Assembly (NCBI GenBank): GCA_023512835.1
Contig: CM042091.1
Location: 42,918,107 to 42,982,106 of the forward strand
Origin: Taxillus chinensis
Taxonomy: Eukaryota > Streptophyta > Magnoliopsida > Santalales > Loranthaceae
Length of the DNA stretch: 64,000 bases
Reading direction: 5' to 3'
Positions 25,118-36,367 of this stretch are shown here, one piece after another; within the stretch, counting starts at the first letter, position 1, and each line of letters opens with the position of its first letter. Under the pieces are notes generated by a model. That model had not been told where the DNA came from and did no database searches. It saw only the letters and a program-made list of their open reading frames with translations. The position numbers and the translations under genes were made by a program.

Positions 25118-28100
25118 ATATATTCCTGTATTATTGTTGTTTGTTGAATAATGGAAAATTGTTCCATGGAATAACAAATGAGTGGAAATTACTTTCTGCA
25201 AGAAAATGTTCTCTTTTTTTCTTTAAATACGTTTTCTCCTGAAATTATCTTATCCACGAATGTTCATTTCCAAAGAGGATGAAATTCCCTGAAACACACA
25301 GAACCTAAAATCATATAAGATGCTTAATGATAATCTAGGAATTTTGTTCCTAGAATAAGAAGGTACCATTGGGGTCTTCTGCGAATCTGAAAGGCCCAGA
25401 GTAGCTCTAATCTGTTCTATCCTGGCTCGTTTCTCCTTCCTCCGAAGGCTCTTTCCCTCACCTCTTATTATAGCAACAGCATCTTTCATTTCACGTGATC
25501 TAGCACCATTATTTCTGGCCTTCAGATGACAAAAGCATGGGGAATTTTAAATTTCACTGATATGCCACATGTTTTCTAAAATGTAAAACTCAGCATGTCC
25601 TTTCCCCACAGAACGCTCCATTATTTTCTAAACAACTCTAATATTGTTTTCTGGAATGGATAACCTATTTTACAGAACTAGAATCCTTGTCATCAGCAAA
25701 AATATGCTTTATCATGTGGAATTAAGAAAAGCACCTCCATTTCATCATCATCATTATCATCATCAGTCTCATCACTCTGGCTTCCACTATCAGCTGCATC
25801 ATCTTCACTGTCATCTTCATCTTCATCCTCCTCATCTTCTTCTGAGGATTCTACCCATTCAGATTCAGATGGCTGTTTAAATAAGAAAAACGGATTCATT
25901 CTAAAGAAGACAAAATTCACTCTTGGATAAGGATGAGAAGAAAACATTCAATCATGTCACAAATACAATGATTCATATCCTTCTGAAGTACTGAAGTACA
26001 TAATTACCAACAACTTATTCTAAAATGAATACGAAACAAGGAAAGCAGTAAAATACTTGAATATTGGATGGGCCTGACAGAAACTTATAGACACGCATAT
26101 GCTATTTGGTCAATGAGTTATGTTACAACCCTATATCAATCCTAACTGTGCCATATGAATATAAATTCCACGGACTCCTCTGTCAAGGAAAAAGCAACAA
26201 AGAACTATAAGCATGTGGAAAAGGGAAAGAAATGTGACAAACCGGTATGATGCACTTCCACTCATCAAGTTTGTTAAGGTTAAGGATATACAAATCATCG
26301 AGTGTAATTTCTTGATCTTTAACCTCCATTGTACCCCCATAGATGTGTAGTGTATCTCTTCCAACAGCCATACAGCAATTGATTCGTCCATGTGGCTTCA
26401 CTATCTATAGGTTGCAAAAACCAAAAACAAATTTAATAACTAAAGGAGAACACACATACGAGGGAGTTAATCTTCTCAATTATACAAACCTCTGGAAGAA
26501 GAGTACTTTGCATGTTCCCAATCACATCAGATTTAGGAGTCTCTCCATCAGATCTGGACCATCTGGTGACCGATTTAACATTATCAATAGTAATATCCAT
26601 CGCTATGCCATTAGATATTTCATCGATGTTGCCATCCAATTCCATGGCAACTGACTCAGCCATGTCTGCATGGTAATCTAGATTTTCATTTACACCAGTT
26701 GCCCCAAACCCAAAGTTTTCATATTTGATAGGATCTGCGTTGTCATGGGGAGCAGAATTATTATTTTTGTCTGAACTCTTTTTTAACTGCCAAATAGAAA
26801 CAGAAAGCAAGGTCAAAGAAATTTCGCAAGCAGCATTGACTCTCAAACTACCTTCCATCAAAGCAGAATATACCAGCATTAAAAACAGGACATAGAGAAG
26901 GGGCGGGAATTCAATGAATACACAATGGGTGAGGATAGGTTTACAAAAACATAATAGCAATATCATCAATAGCAGCGACAAAAATAAGGAGACTTATAAG
27001 AGGGTAAACAAAGCTCCTCTGAGTGACGGCGTCCAGAAAGGAATCAGGCTAATATGGATAGTCTTCTCCCATGATTAATTTAATTAGAAAAGACTTGTCC
27101 ATAACTCAAACCAACCTCCAAATTACAAAGCAGTAATTCCACAGTTACATCAAGATTCGCCTTAAGACTTATAAAAAGAATACATAAATATTAATTGATA
27201 ATATTAATACCTTATCTTTTGTTGACTTCTCCTTTCGTAGCTCCATCGGGTACCTAAGACAAGAAAAAATGACTTCTCTATTAAGTGCACAGTCCCAGAC
27301 ATGCACATGGCTCATAATCAATGTGCCATCAATGGATAATTTATCCAAGAGACAAATAGAAATCTAGTATAAGCATTGTAATATTTCAATTGCAGCAAAC
27401 TATAAAAGCCTGTAAAATGTAGACAATGTGGTTTTAAGTAATAATTTGATCAGAAGCTTAAACTAAAAATTACTTTTAATAAATGTCTGCAGAAAAACAA
27501 CATTACACAGTTTTTTATGAGTAGGAACATAAATGGGCACTCACCAGCGACGACCATCAAACTGGAACCCATATAGTTCATTTAAAAATAAGCTCACTAT
27601 AACATCACCTGTACAAATGAAAAAGAAAATGACAGGAAAAAAAGCCATTTGAAAGCATAAGTTCAATGCAAGAATTAGACAAAAAAGCAATGCCTTACAA
27701 AATAAAATGATTGCAAACTCTAGCCAATTTAGACAAGCCTTGTTTCAGGTATTTAAGACCAGGAATTTAAGTTGAAATACCGTGATGCTTGTAACACTTG
27801 TGCCGTATGTAACTCTTGTGACGTAAATGTGATTAGTGCCTTATATGCTAATACTCCTATTGAGATGAACCATGGTCTACCTATCTATCCTGATCAGGTT
27901 CCAACGAACAAAGAGAGAAAACAATAGTTAGTGGGAAAATTAATCTCTCACCATACCTAATATTTCATATGAAGTTAGTGTTGTGAGTCACTTCATGCAT
28001 AATTCGAGTAATCGACATATGGGTGTTGTGAATCTAGCTTATTTGAAATTTTCTTCGGGCAAAGCTATCATGTTTTCCAAGCATGGACACCTAGACATTA

Positions 28101-31100
28101 TGGGATACACTAACTCTGACACTGCTGCATTCAAATATGACAAGAAATCTATTTAAGGGTATATATCATTTGTGGGTGATAATTTAATAACTTGGTAAAG
28201 TAAGAAATAGAATGTGATTTCTTTATCTAGTGTAGAGGCTGAATATCGTGCTCTTTATCATGCTAATCAAGAGTTCACATGGCTACGTATTTTTTTGCGA
28301 GACCTTAGTTATAGCCCTTAAAAGTCGGTGATAACACAGCTGCCATCGAGATCGCTAATAATCCAATACAACATAATTGGACCAAGCATATCGAACTCGA
28401 TAAGAATTATATCAAAGATAATTTAAATTATGGTGTAATAAAAGTTTTTCACATTAAGAGAGCAAATCAACTGAATAATATGATGACCCATGTCATTACT
28501 AGAGCCTATTTTCATGTGTCCTTGTCCAAATTGGGCATGAGTGATATCTATACACGAACTTAAGGGAGAGAGTTAAAATACTATAACGCATATAACGAAG
28601 GCTATAAATACTATAATGCTTGTAACATGTGTAACTCTTGTAATGTAGTCATGATTAAAGCCATATATGCATCAAAGCATGTAACACGAAATAATAAGAA
28701 AAAAATCTCAATTCTTTTTAACTATTTAAGTCTTATTTCACATTCTGCTAAGGACGTTATTCATGATATAGTAGGTGAATAAATCTTTTCTGTCACGACC
28801 TTAGTTCACATTTTCATTTGCCTTCTCATCCTAACCAAAATCAAATTGCTTCTCTACAATGCAAACTCTTTTGTTTTCATAACTTGACAAAACATCATCA
28901 AATTTGTTTGCTAATATCTATTCCATCTTCATCGATCAAGCCATACACTTTCTATGTGAGAAGTTATTGCATTCGTTCTGTACATAACCCAAAACTCACA
29001 AAAGTTAGAAACAACTAGGACTATGAATAGGCATAGAAATTGCAGGTTAAATTAGAGATTCCACTTTCAGATAAAATTAGCTTTATCTGGGGAAAAAGGT
29101 ATGTCCAAGCAATTGGTGTGTTTAAAGATGTATAAAGAACTAACCATCAACTTCCATATCCACTACCCCACCAAATAGCAAAGCCCGCTTTTTATGAACA
29201 CACATAGAAAACCCAGCACGAGGCCCTGGAGGCATCCCAATTTTCTTGACCTATAAAGAAGAAATAGCTGTAAAGAATATCAATGAAGAAGCAAAGCACA
29301 CATTTTACGATCACACATAGAAAAACCCCAACACGAGGGCTGAGGCCTCCAATTTATTTATTTGCTATTGACAGTTTGCAGAAAAATAAAATCCAGAAAA
29401 AGAAGATGAGGGGAGTGGTGGAGTATAGCATGTGTTTCTGGCTCTTTAGCTTATCTCCTAGCCACCAGATGTCATGGCAAGGGTATGAAGCTGCCTTCGT
29501 GGAAGGCTTTGTTCAAGTATTGTGTTTAGAGTGTGGACATTACATAAACAAAATGAAACCGTAGAACAATATAGTCTCTTTTTTTCTTTTTTGATAACCC
29601 AAAATTCCAGCACCAGCCGGCCACCGCGGACTGCCCGGCCAGGCTCCAACTTGGAGTAGAACTGCCCTGACCAATATAGTTTAGCTAGCCAAGAACTAGC
29701 TTGATTTTTTATTGCATAAAAATATATAAATATAGATAACAGTAATACAACAAATCTTTGTGAAATCTAATAGAAATTATGTGGACTTCAAAAGGATAAT
29801 ATAGTGAATAAAATTTCCTAAATTTGGAAATTCATCTTCAATGTGTGTCCAATAAAATTTTCCCAATAGACATCTCTTTGCTAAATCAAATTGGTACAGA
29901 ACAGACAAGATATAACCAGAAATATAAGTACGCAGCTAAAAGCCTATTACACAGAATACTGAACACAACATAAAAGAACATCAGCAGAGTACAGAACTTA
30001 GAACTATGAATTTCATACCATTTCTTTATAACATGAACATCTAAGTATTTATTACGGAACAGAAAAATACCTTGTTCCATTCCCAATTTCTAGGATCAAG
30101 TGACCACATATCAGAATGAACTATGCCTTTCTCTGAGCTGCTCTTATCAGATGAAACTTCTTTATTATAACCGCCATATAAATATATCTGCAGCATTATA
30201 ACAAGCAAGATAATTCAATTTTTTTCAAGAAGATATGACAATTGAGAACTGAAAGGGTCACTCAAATCTTAGAAAGCACAGAAAACTTTACATCAAATTG
30301 AAACTTAGACGCAAATATTCATATTACTCGAATCATTAATTTTTTTATTTTTTATAAAGAAGGTTATTAGATGACAAAATAAAATTTGAAATTGAGGACA
30401 GAAAGAGCAACTAAATAATCAAAGAAAAGGAAAAAATTCACGAAATTGAAACTGATATGCAAATATTCTTATTACTCAAATCATTAAAACATTTTTAATG
30501 AATAAAACAATAGTGGTCATTAGATAAAAGACTAAATTTTGAAATATTCAGAGGGGAGTGATGATGTTAGGAAATTGATTACAAAGCAAGGAAGCAACCA
30601 CAAACTCAAAAAATGAAAAGAAATGAAATTTCCCATCAGTATGTCCACTTTAACAGAAGAGCCAAATGTCGCTCTTTAGACTTCTCCAAGAAATTTAAAT
30701 TCAGTATGAACATTCTTGAAAAACTAACCTCATCTTGGTGGACAAAAAACTGAAAACCACTACGAGCACTTGGCCACATGCAACCAGGGCTGGGTTTCAC
30801 TTCTTGCCACTGAAATGCATTAAAATAATTTATAAAATGTTATGAATGTACTCAAATAACAAACCAGCACGGACGAAATCAGTTTGGAAAAAAGTTCACC
30901 TTGTATTGATCCAAGTCAAACACATGCAAATCATTAAAATATCTGAAGCCATATAAAGAAGCCATATAAATCAACAAAACCATGTAAAGAAGATAAAACT
31001 GAAACAGTCAACCTCAACTTAATGTCTAAGCTTAAACAACAATAAACAGAACCCCAAGGAAGGTAATAACCATGGAATCTTCATTACTAGCATCATAAAG

Positions 31101-32678
31101 AAAAAAAGAACAACCTTACTTCTCTAAGTGTGTCATAGAACCCGCCAAAAACAATAAGCTTGTGCTTGTATAAAACCTGCAACATGTCAGAAAATATAGA
31201 TAAAGCTGAATAAAAATTAAGCAAGAAATTCAATTAAAAGTCTTAATGAAAATGCTCCAAGACCATACAAAACAATAAGAATTTCAGACTTACCATCCGA
31301 TGACCTGATCGAGGACTTGGACATCCCTTCAAATTTAGCCTTTCCCATTGATTTGTTTTCAGGTCCAACACCCAGAAGTCCTACATGACAAAAACCAGAG
31401 AGTAAAATTTCTAATACAAGCTAAATGTCCTAAAATTATATCCTTATCGAGATTAATTAAAGCACTACCATATCTTGTAGTGATGGAACCGCTCTTAAAA
31501 ACACGAGAGTAACATCTCTAATACAAGCAAAATGTCCTAAAAATATATCCTCATGGATTAATTAAAGCACTACCATACCTTGTAGTGATGGAACCACTCT
31601 AAAAAACACGAGTAACATCTCTAATACAAGCAAAATGTCCTAGAAACATCTCCTCATCAAGAATAATTAAAGCACTACCATACCTTGTAGTGATGGAACC
31701 GCTCTTGATTTGGCGATGTAAACTCTCCACCTAAATGACATACAAAAGTTCTCCCATCATTGCAGAGGCGAGAAAAATAATTAAGCTTATTGAGGCAACG
31801 TTTTCTATGCCTACCATAGATATAGAGAGAATTCTTCCAGGCCACCGCTTGATGTGCGCTGCGAGGTGGTGGACTATTCGGGCTCGAGATCAATTTCCAT
31901 TCCTGCTTTTCAACATCATACCGATAAAGATCCCCATATACAAACGTCTGCGACAACCCAATTCACAATTACATGTAATTCTAAAAGTGACTGAAACTCT
32001 GTCGATTTCAAGGCCTTGCAGAAGACAATGCGCCATATATTCACACAAAACCCAACCTTCTGACCATTGTAGAATTCACCGCCATAGAGGATTAGCTCTG
32101 TCTCTTTCAGTGGATTAATGGTGAGCTACGGAGTTACACAAAAAAAAAACGACAACAACAAAAAAACAACTATCAAAACAACATCGCCGCCCTAAAATAA
32201 ACTAGAAATATCTCAAAAAAGCATCGGCTGTACCGAGCAGTTGGAGCGAGGAGATGGCTTTGGGACATTGTCCTCTACATGGACTTCCTTCTTCTTAGCC
32301 TCCTCCTTCTTTATGCTCATCTGTGGAGGAACCAAAACACATGGTATGGTAGTCACGTGTCTAATGCCCAACATTACATTAAAATTTGAGGGGGGCAAAA
32401 CTACACTAAAAATGTTTAACCTACGACGTATTGAAAGGAGAAAAAAAAAAGCATCATAAAATCGCGATGAGCATTGAAGCACCACACAAGGGTGAAGATC
32501 GGCATATAAACAATATTGAGGCTGTGCTATGGAGGTACGATGTTACCAAAATGGCATCGATGTCGTCTTCCTCGTTGATCTTCTTGCTTTCCCTGCGGGC
32601 TTTCTTCTCCTCTGCTTTCGCTGTTTTTCTCTCCGTTTTCTCTTTCCCTTTGCCGGGCTTTTTCGTCTTCTTCCCCAT
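18912..32678 (-). CDS. KLHDC4: Kelch-repeat protein, KLHDC4 family, 20 exons, 693 aa
   Basis: Every junction below is GT-AG and keeps frame. Exons, 5' to 3': 32678-32547, 32320-32234, 32125-32057, 31947-31815, 31730-31684, 31380-31294, 31176-31115, 30942-30900, 30809-30729, 30187-30071, 29250-29145, 27608-27545, 27253-27211, 26786-26490, 26404-26243, 25872-25735, 25519-25367, 24910-24824, 19182-19114, 19016-18912. The protein starts MGKKTKKPGKGKEKTERK, a Lys-rich tail ending DDIDAIL. Kelch blades follow at about residues 75-355, with Gly-Gly motifs LYGGEF, YGGEFTSPN, FGGFYD, YGGYNK and FGGVVD. Then come an acidic linker (exon 14), a last blade (HIYGGTM, exon 15), an Asp/Glu tract (residues about 511-556) and a conserved basic C-terminus (RRKEKRARIEQIRA, NMYWQMTAHEH, KDGFDLAEARFRELKPIL). 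Length and order match Arabidopsis At5g50310 from memory. The molecular role is poorly known; kelch propellers bind proteins. Intron 18 is 5.6 kb and intron 11 is 1.5 kb, both enlarged by retroelements. Confidence 0.95.
19430..19545 (-). repeat. 3' LTR of the copia element in kelch intron 18
   Basis: It lies beside a degenerate purine tract (minus-strand CTTGAGGGA at about 19546-19554). It shares an order of short blocks (AATTATTTGAT, TTTCTTTTTT, GGTCTT, TTTTTCTCTATTTTT-like) with 22596-22720, so the two are diverged copies of a short LTR. The outer boundary is approximate. Confidence 0.5.
19546..22595 (-). mobile_element. Internally deleted copia element, same strand as the kelch gene
   Basis: Read on the minus strand from right to left: a primer-binding site TTGGTATTAGAGTC (about 22584-22595), gag (IPIHLNLNGTNYHSWSK near 22050-22100), then RT and RNase H pieces (HGHFDIVIYNDSDFA near 20000; DNTTVIEIINNLVQHDRIKHI near 19720-19780). 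Numerous stops show it is dead. It sits inside the 5.6-kb intron and must be spliced out of kelch transcripts. Confidence 0.75.
22596..22720 (-). repeat. 5' LTR of the intronic copia element
   Basis: It directly precedes the primer-binding site on the minus strand and shares ordered blocks with 19430-19545. Both LTRs are short (about 120 bp) and strongly diverged, indicating an old insertion. Confidence 0.45.
23176..24549 (+). repeat. Possible solo LTR of a gypsy-type element in intron 18
   Basis: The start TGATAACTGCAAAATTTATC and the end region (GTTAGTGAACGACC near 24480, ending GTGCGTATGCGACA at 24536-24549) resemble plant LTRs I recall, and the piece has TG...CA form. The five bases on each side (AATAT, AACAC) do not match, so boundaries and identity are uncertain. 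A (TTA)n microsatellite lies at about 23486-23510. Confidence 0.35.
25089..25117 (+). repeat. Poly-G run of 29 bases in kelch intron 17
   Basis: Twenty-nine uninterrupted G, which is poly-C in the transcript sense of the kelch gene. It lies between exons 17 and 18. The length is likely to vary and is hard to sequence correctly. Confidence 0.95.
27765..28800 (+). mobile_element. Copia remnant (RT/RNase H with flanking LTR pieces) in kelch intron 11
   Basis: It lies opposite to the gene. The plus strand reads RNase H motifs at about 28000-28480 (KHGHLDIMGYTNSDTAA, SLSSVEAEYRALYHA) with stops. A short purine tract, AAGGGAGAGAG near 28563, is followed by LTR-like GTTAAAATACTATAACGC at about 28575. 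A diverged piece of the same LTR is at 27770-27860, to the left. Only the 3' part of pol survives between the LTR pieces. Confidence 0.7.
29576..29671 (-). mobile_element. 96-bp retroposon with A-rich tail and 9-bp target duplication
   Basis: A GC-rich body (about 29600-29671) reads on the minus strand GTCAGGGCAGTTCTACTCC at its start and ends in an A-rich tail at 29576-29592. Perfect direct repeats CAATATAGT flank it at 29567-29575 and 29672-29680. Body, tail and target duplication are the signature of LINE-mediated retroposition. It may be a SINE or a 5'-truncated non-coding RNA copy. No clear box A/B was seen and the source family is not recognised. Confidence 0.65.
31399..31708. repeat. 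Tandem triplication of about 105 bp covering the exon 5/intron 5 boundary
   Basis: Three copies, at about 31399-31504, 31505-31609 and 31610-31708, each hold intron sequence (CTAATACAAGC, AATGTCCTA) plus the last about 20 bases of kelch exon 5. The functional boundary is in the rightmost copy. The middle copy keeps the splice donor AAG|GTATGG; the left copy has AT in place of GT. Confidence 0.85.
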
Positions 32679-33989
32679 CGAGACTTGAGAGAAGACAGAC
32701 AACACCAAGCTGGTGCGGTGGCGGCACCAGAGAGAACAAAGAACCAACCAGGGAGAACCCACAAAACACGTATGCCTCTGATCCCAAGTTACGTGTATAT
32801 TACATAGACACCCCCAACAATATTCAATCGTTCTAGTCGGGTCCCATTAAAAAAAAAAAAAAAACCATAGACGATTACCATTTCACCGTTAGGGACCAGG
32901 ACACAACGGACAGGAATATGATTCTTCGCTCATTCTTTTTTAAAATAATATCATTCCATCGATATGAGTTAATCTAATTCAACCACCATTAGCAACACGT
33001 CTATTATTTGTATAAACGTACAATAATAATAAATAGGTTCATATAATCATGGGATCGTATAAAATTAAGTTTTGTGCCTAGCTTTTGGTCGCAGAATATA
33101 TTAACAATCAACGTTTTGCCTAGCTTTCGGTCTTAGAGCTATGTATCGTATAATCTGGGCACATGATATATATATATATATATATACAATCCCATAACTA
33201 TGTGCCTACTTTCCTAGCTCAACGTTTGCCTAGCTCATGATCATAGTCATGAGCCCATGATTATACGTCTATTGTATATATAAAACCTTCGGGCCCCCTC
33301 GCAAAATTCGAATTGACTCGATGAATTAATTCACATATTTGTTTTCATCGGAGGAACCCCAACTGGAAAGATTTGGTGCGAATGAAGGAATAGGTGCGCA
33401 TAGCTGACCACCCACCGCATATATCAATAATGAGAGTAGAATAGATTTTTAATTTCTTGAAGATTGTATATAAAGAAGAAGGATAGTAGTGTTTTTTTTG
33501 CTTTTTTGGTAAATCAAAAGGCGGGTAGTGTTTTGCACAACTATTCCCCATTTCACAATCTCATATCCAAACTCCCGATTATATGCTCCCAAGCATATTG
33601 AACCCATGTGCTGTTTCAGATTTCATTCCGAAGTAGAATGGAATTGGTATGCTGACATTGTAAAAGGGCATATGGGCTATCAAGCATGCATTCTACATAT
33701 ACCGCCCTCAAGTTTTATGCACTTAAGGATTTTCACTCCAAACGAGTCATGAGTTTTAAGCACAAATGCATTTTCCCAAGCATATACTGCATTTTCACTT
33801 CGTTGCTCTCAAGCTTGTTTGAAGCCATCTTGTAGCAGACTGTGTTTCGGAGGGTAGAGGAAACACCCTGGAAAATAAGTACCAAATATAAGCTCAATTT
33901 GAACTGAAGCAGTAAGAATATATGAGTACACATGAGTCATGAGTTCACTTTTCACTCCAAAACATCAAACCAAAACTCCTCAAGGAAAA
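32679..33989. other. Intergenic region upstream of the kelch gene
   Basis: Probable kelch promoter and 5' UTR, with a run of A at about 32848-32864 and (TA)n at about 33170-33186. Short inverted repeats containing TATAATCATGGG face each other at about 33036-33050 and 33250-33268, so a small MITE is possible. No gene is supported. Confidence 0.4.
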
Positions 33990-34600
33990 AACGACTAGCA
34001 GCTAATATACTGTTAAGAAGACTACCAGTGGACTCGCAGTATTCGGAATTTGGTGCATTGCTCCACCTGCAAGTCATAGACCGAAACGTGGTTAGGCTGG
34101 GCTTGGGTGGTGAGGTCAAGGCTCTCCTCCCACATTTCGGGGGTCTAGTGGGGGAGAGAAGAACAGGACCCAACAATCTCAATGGCCTCATATACCTCCC
34201 TCACGGTGTGTGCCCTCCCACAGGCCTACAAAATCGCATCTGAAAGGCATCATGAACTCCCAGGGAGATTCGATTGACGCCCAAATCCATCAGCTCCTCA
34301 ACTTTCTTGCCATCAAACGTCCCAGGGTCCATTTCCATGGATATTTAGGCTTCGGGGCCGAAACCCAATTTATAGCTCAGCAGGCGGAGGATGGAGGCGA
34401 GAAGCTTCGGCGGCACAAGGGATAGGGTGCCACTGTGCCAGGCCCAAAGAAGACCGTCTCCAGAGGCAGGGCATAGTTCTGCACGGCTTGCGTGACAAAC
34501 GGAGGGGATAAGGCATCAAACAAGGAGTTCGGAAGCGGAAGCGGGAGCAGAAGACTCCCAACCTTTTGCTTTTGGTGTTTGGAAAGTTCATGTTGGCATT
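33990..34600 (-). pseudogene. HemW-like radical SAM pseudogene, middle/C-terminal fragment
   Basis: The family (HemW, also called anaerobic coproporphyrinogen III oxidase-like) consists of radical SAM proteins acting in heme handling. Minus-strand pieces read PLETVFFG, then after a frameshift LVPPKLLASILRLLSYK and ISMEMDPGTFDGKKVEEL, then LGVNRISLGV, VREVYEAIEIVG and, in another frame, QAQPNHVSVYDLQVEQ. An in-frame stop precedes ISMEMDPG, and at least three frame changes are needed to follow the family. It is clearly inactive, with no introns in this part. Confidence 0.8.
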
Positions 34601-35289
34601 AAGTGAAATGTTATTATTTTATTTATATGATTTATTTATTTTAGTAATTTTCATAGATTGATAACTACTAATCTAATTTATTTTAGTAATTAACTCATGA
34701 ATTTAAAACTGCCAATTTTTTTTCCTTAACCCTCACTTTTCATTGGTATGTTTTGTATTTTTTTTTCCATGATAGCTGGACCAAAAATATACCTATTAAA
34801 ATATTTTATTTTCTTTGGCTAATACGATAATTCACTAAGTTTACTTTTCTTGAGGAATAACACCATCTGAAATAGAGTAGAAGGGCTTAAAAACTAACTA
34901 CTAGAATTAAGAGATCAACAAGAAAGAAGAGCTTTAGAGTTCATTAAATCATTCACAGCCGCCGAAAAAAATAACTGGTCAATTGTAAAATATTAAAGGT
35001 GGTTAAGTCAAATTTCAAATGACCAATTTGAATAACTAGTACCTGATTTAAAGAAATTAGAGGCGATTGAAATTTCAGACGACCAGTTTGAATGACCAAA
35101 ACATGAGCTAAAAAAATTAAAGTTAATCAACTGAAATTTAAACTAGCAATTATAACGACTAAACGTAATCTATAATAAAATACAATAGCAATATTAATTT
35201 TATTTTATTGCTTTCGTGGATAAGAACCTAATTAAAATTGATAATATCCTCTATGTCATATATGAATATTTATTTCTACAGTGAAGAGT
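34601..35289. other. AT-rich insertion splitting the HemW-like pseudogene
   Basis: About 690 bp of AT-rich DNA without coding signal separates the two pseudogene fragments. A diverged unit of roughly 70 bp containing GAAATTTCA/GACCAGTTTGAAT is repeated two to three times at 34980-35165. The edges show no recognisable termini. Confidence 0.5.
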
Positions 35290-35720
35290 CAGGTGCACGA
35301 GTGCCATAACAGTGCCAGAATCTCCGAGAATCATTGTGGCGGCGTCTACCAATGCTACCTTGCTCCAAAGGCGACCCGAACAGGTTTTGGCTATGAGGGC
35401 CAGGGTTAGCCCAACCCTTGAAGGCGTGGCCTTGATTTCTCGAGAGCAAGCAGGTGAATGTAGTCGGAGATGCGCGGTTCGGTGTCCGTGTTGGTCTGGT
35501 GTGGGGAAGAGGAGCAAAGAGCAAGAGCGATGGCTGGAAAGTCATGGTAGTGGAAGCAGTGTTTCCTGCAGAAGGGGCGGTGGACGTAGGCTGAAGTTGG
35601 GTGAAGCTGGTGCAAGAGTGATGGGGTTATGGGGGGAGCGATGGATGCGGTTGTTGAAACATTTCATCGAACAGTTGATAGGCGACGTCTGAAACCATCG
35701 GGAGATGGCTCTAAGCAAAT
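35290..35720 (-). pseudogene. HemW-like radical SAM pseudogene, N-terminal fragment
   Basis: The minus strand reads AYVHRPFCRKHCFHYHDFP and then PRISDYIHLL at about 35440-35590. This is the start of the radical SAM domain, where the family carries CxxxCxxC as the [4Fe-4S] ligands. Here one residue is inserted after the second Cys and the third Cys is His, so the cluster site is destroyed. A small indel shifts the following LLCREIKAT-like stretch. Sequence from about 35290 to 35430 does not obviously follow the family. The upstream end abuts the 596-bp hAT-like insertion. Confidence 0.75.
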
Positions 35721-36037
35721 GCAGGCCCGTATATTTGTGTGGAAAATTTGACAAAATTGGAGATAGGGATGGCAATGCGGCGGGCGGGGTGGGTATTGGG
35801 TCATTCCGTTTTCATTCTCGCTAAGAAAAAAATTATCCATACCCATCCCGTGTCCCAGCGGGTATTAAATTTTTCGCCCCATTCCCATCCCGTCGGGGGC
35901 ACGGGGTGGGGCGGGGATTCCCCGTCCCGCTCCAATTAAAGCCCAGTCCAGCCCAGCCCGCCACCCCACTCGAGCCCAGCTCGCCAGTCCAAGGCACCCC
36001 GCCCGCCCAGCCCAGCGCCAGCCGCCTCGCGCGAAAA

Positions 36038-36063
36038 ATCCTGACAAAATATTTTGTCAGGAT
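36038..36063. repeat. Perfect 26-bp palindrome at the centre of the 596-bp element
   Basis: ATCCTGACAAAAT is followed directly by its exact reverse complement. The element's midpoint is at about 36061. It would form a hairpin in single-stranded DNA or RNA. Confidence 0.95.
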
Positions 36064-36065
36064 GA

Positions 36066-36123
36066 GAAATCGAACCCAGAACCTCCCCTGCGGGACATGT
36101 ATGCTAGCTGGCCGGTAGCTAAC
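36066..36123 (-). other. tRNA-like segment in the 596-bp element
   Basis: The minus strand carries GGTTCTGGGTTCGATTTC, similar to box B, and TAGCTACCGGCCAGC in a box A-like place. It is comparable in position and content to the segments in the long relative. Confidence 0.35.
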
Positions 36124-36367
36124 GGGGGCGAAAGCTAATCGGGTAAACGAGGTGGGGATGCGGGGACAGGAATTTTTGGCGAGTAGGGGCGGGTATGCGG
36201 GACGGGGCATGCTTGCCCCGTCTTCGCCCCATTACTCGGCGGGGCAAAAAATTGTTGCCTCGTACCCGCCCCGTTACCCGCTAAATTCAAAAAATACCCG
36301 TCCCATCGGGGCGGGTACGAGACGGGTCAGGGCGGGTATGGATTAAATTGTCATCCCTAATTAGAGA

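Larger units (their letters stand above)
35764..36359. mobile_element. hAT-like non-autonomous element, 596 bp
   Basis: The ends TAGGGATGGCAAT and ATTGTCATCCCTA match the termini of the 2.6-kb element at 10139-12770. Flanking 8-bp repeats are ATTGGAGA (35756-35763) and ATTAGAGA (36360-36367), differing at one base. Both arms are GC-rich with CGGGT/GCGGGG subterminal repeats, and a perfect palindrome sits at the centre. There is no coding capacity. It belongs to the same family as the long element but lacks its AT-rich core. Confidence 0.8.

Noticed and set aside
25644..25880. Plus-strand His-rich ORF
   Set aside because: It is the antisense of the Asp/Glu-rich kelch exon 16.
35739..36346. 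Similar Pro/Arg-rich ORFs
   Set aside because: Same cause, in the 596-bp hAT-like element.
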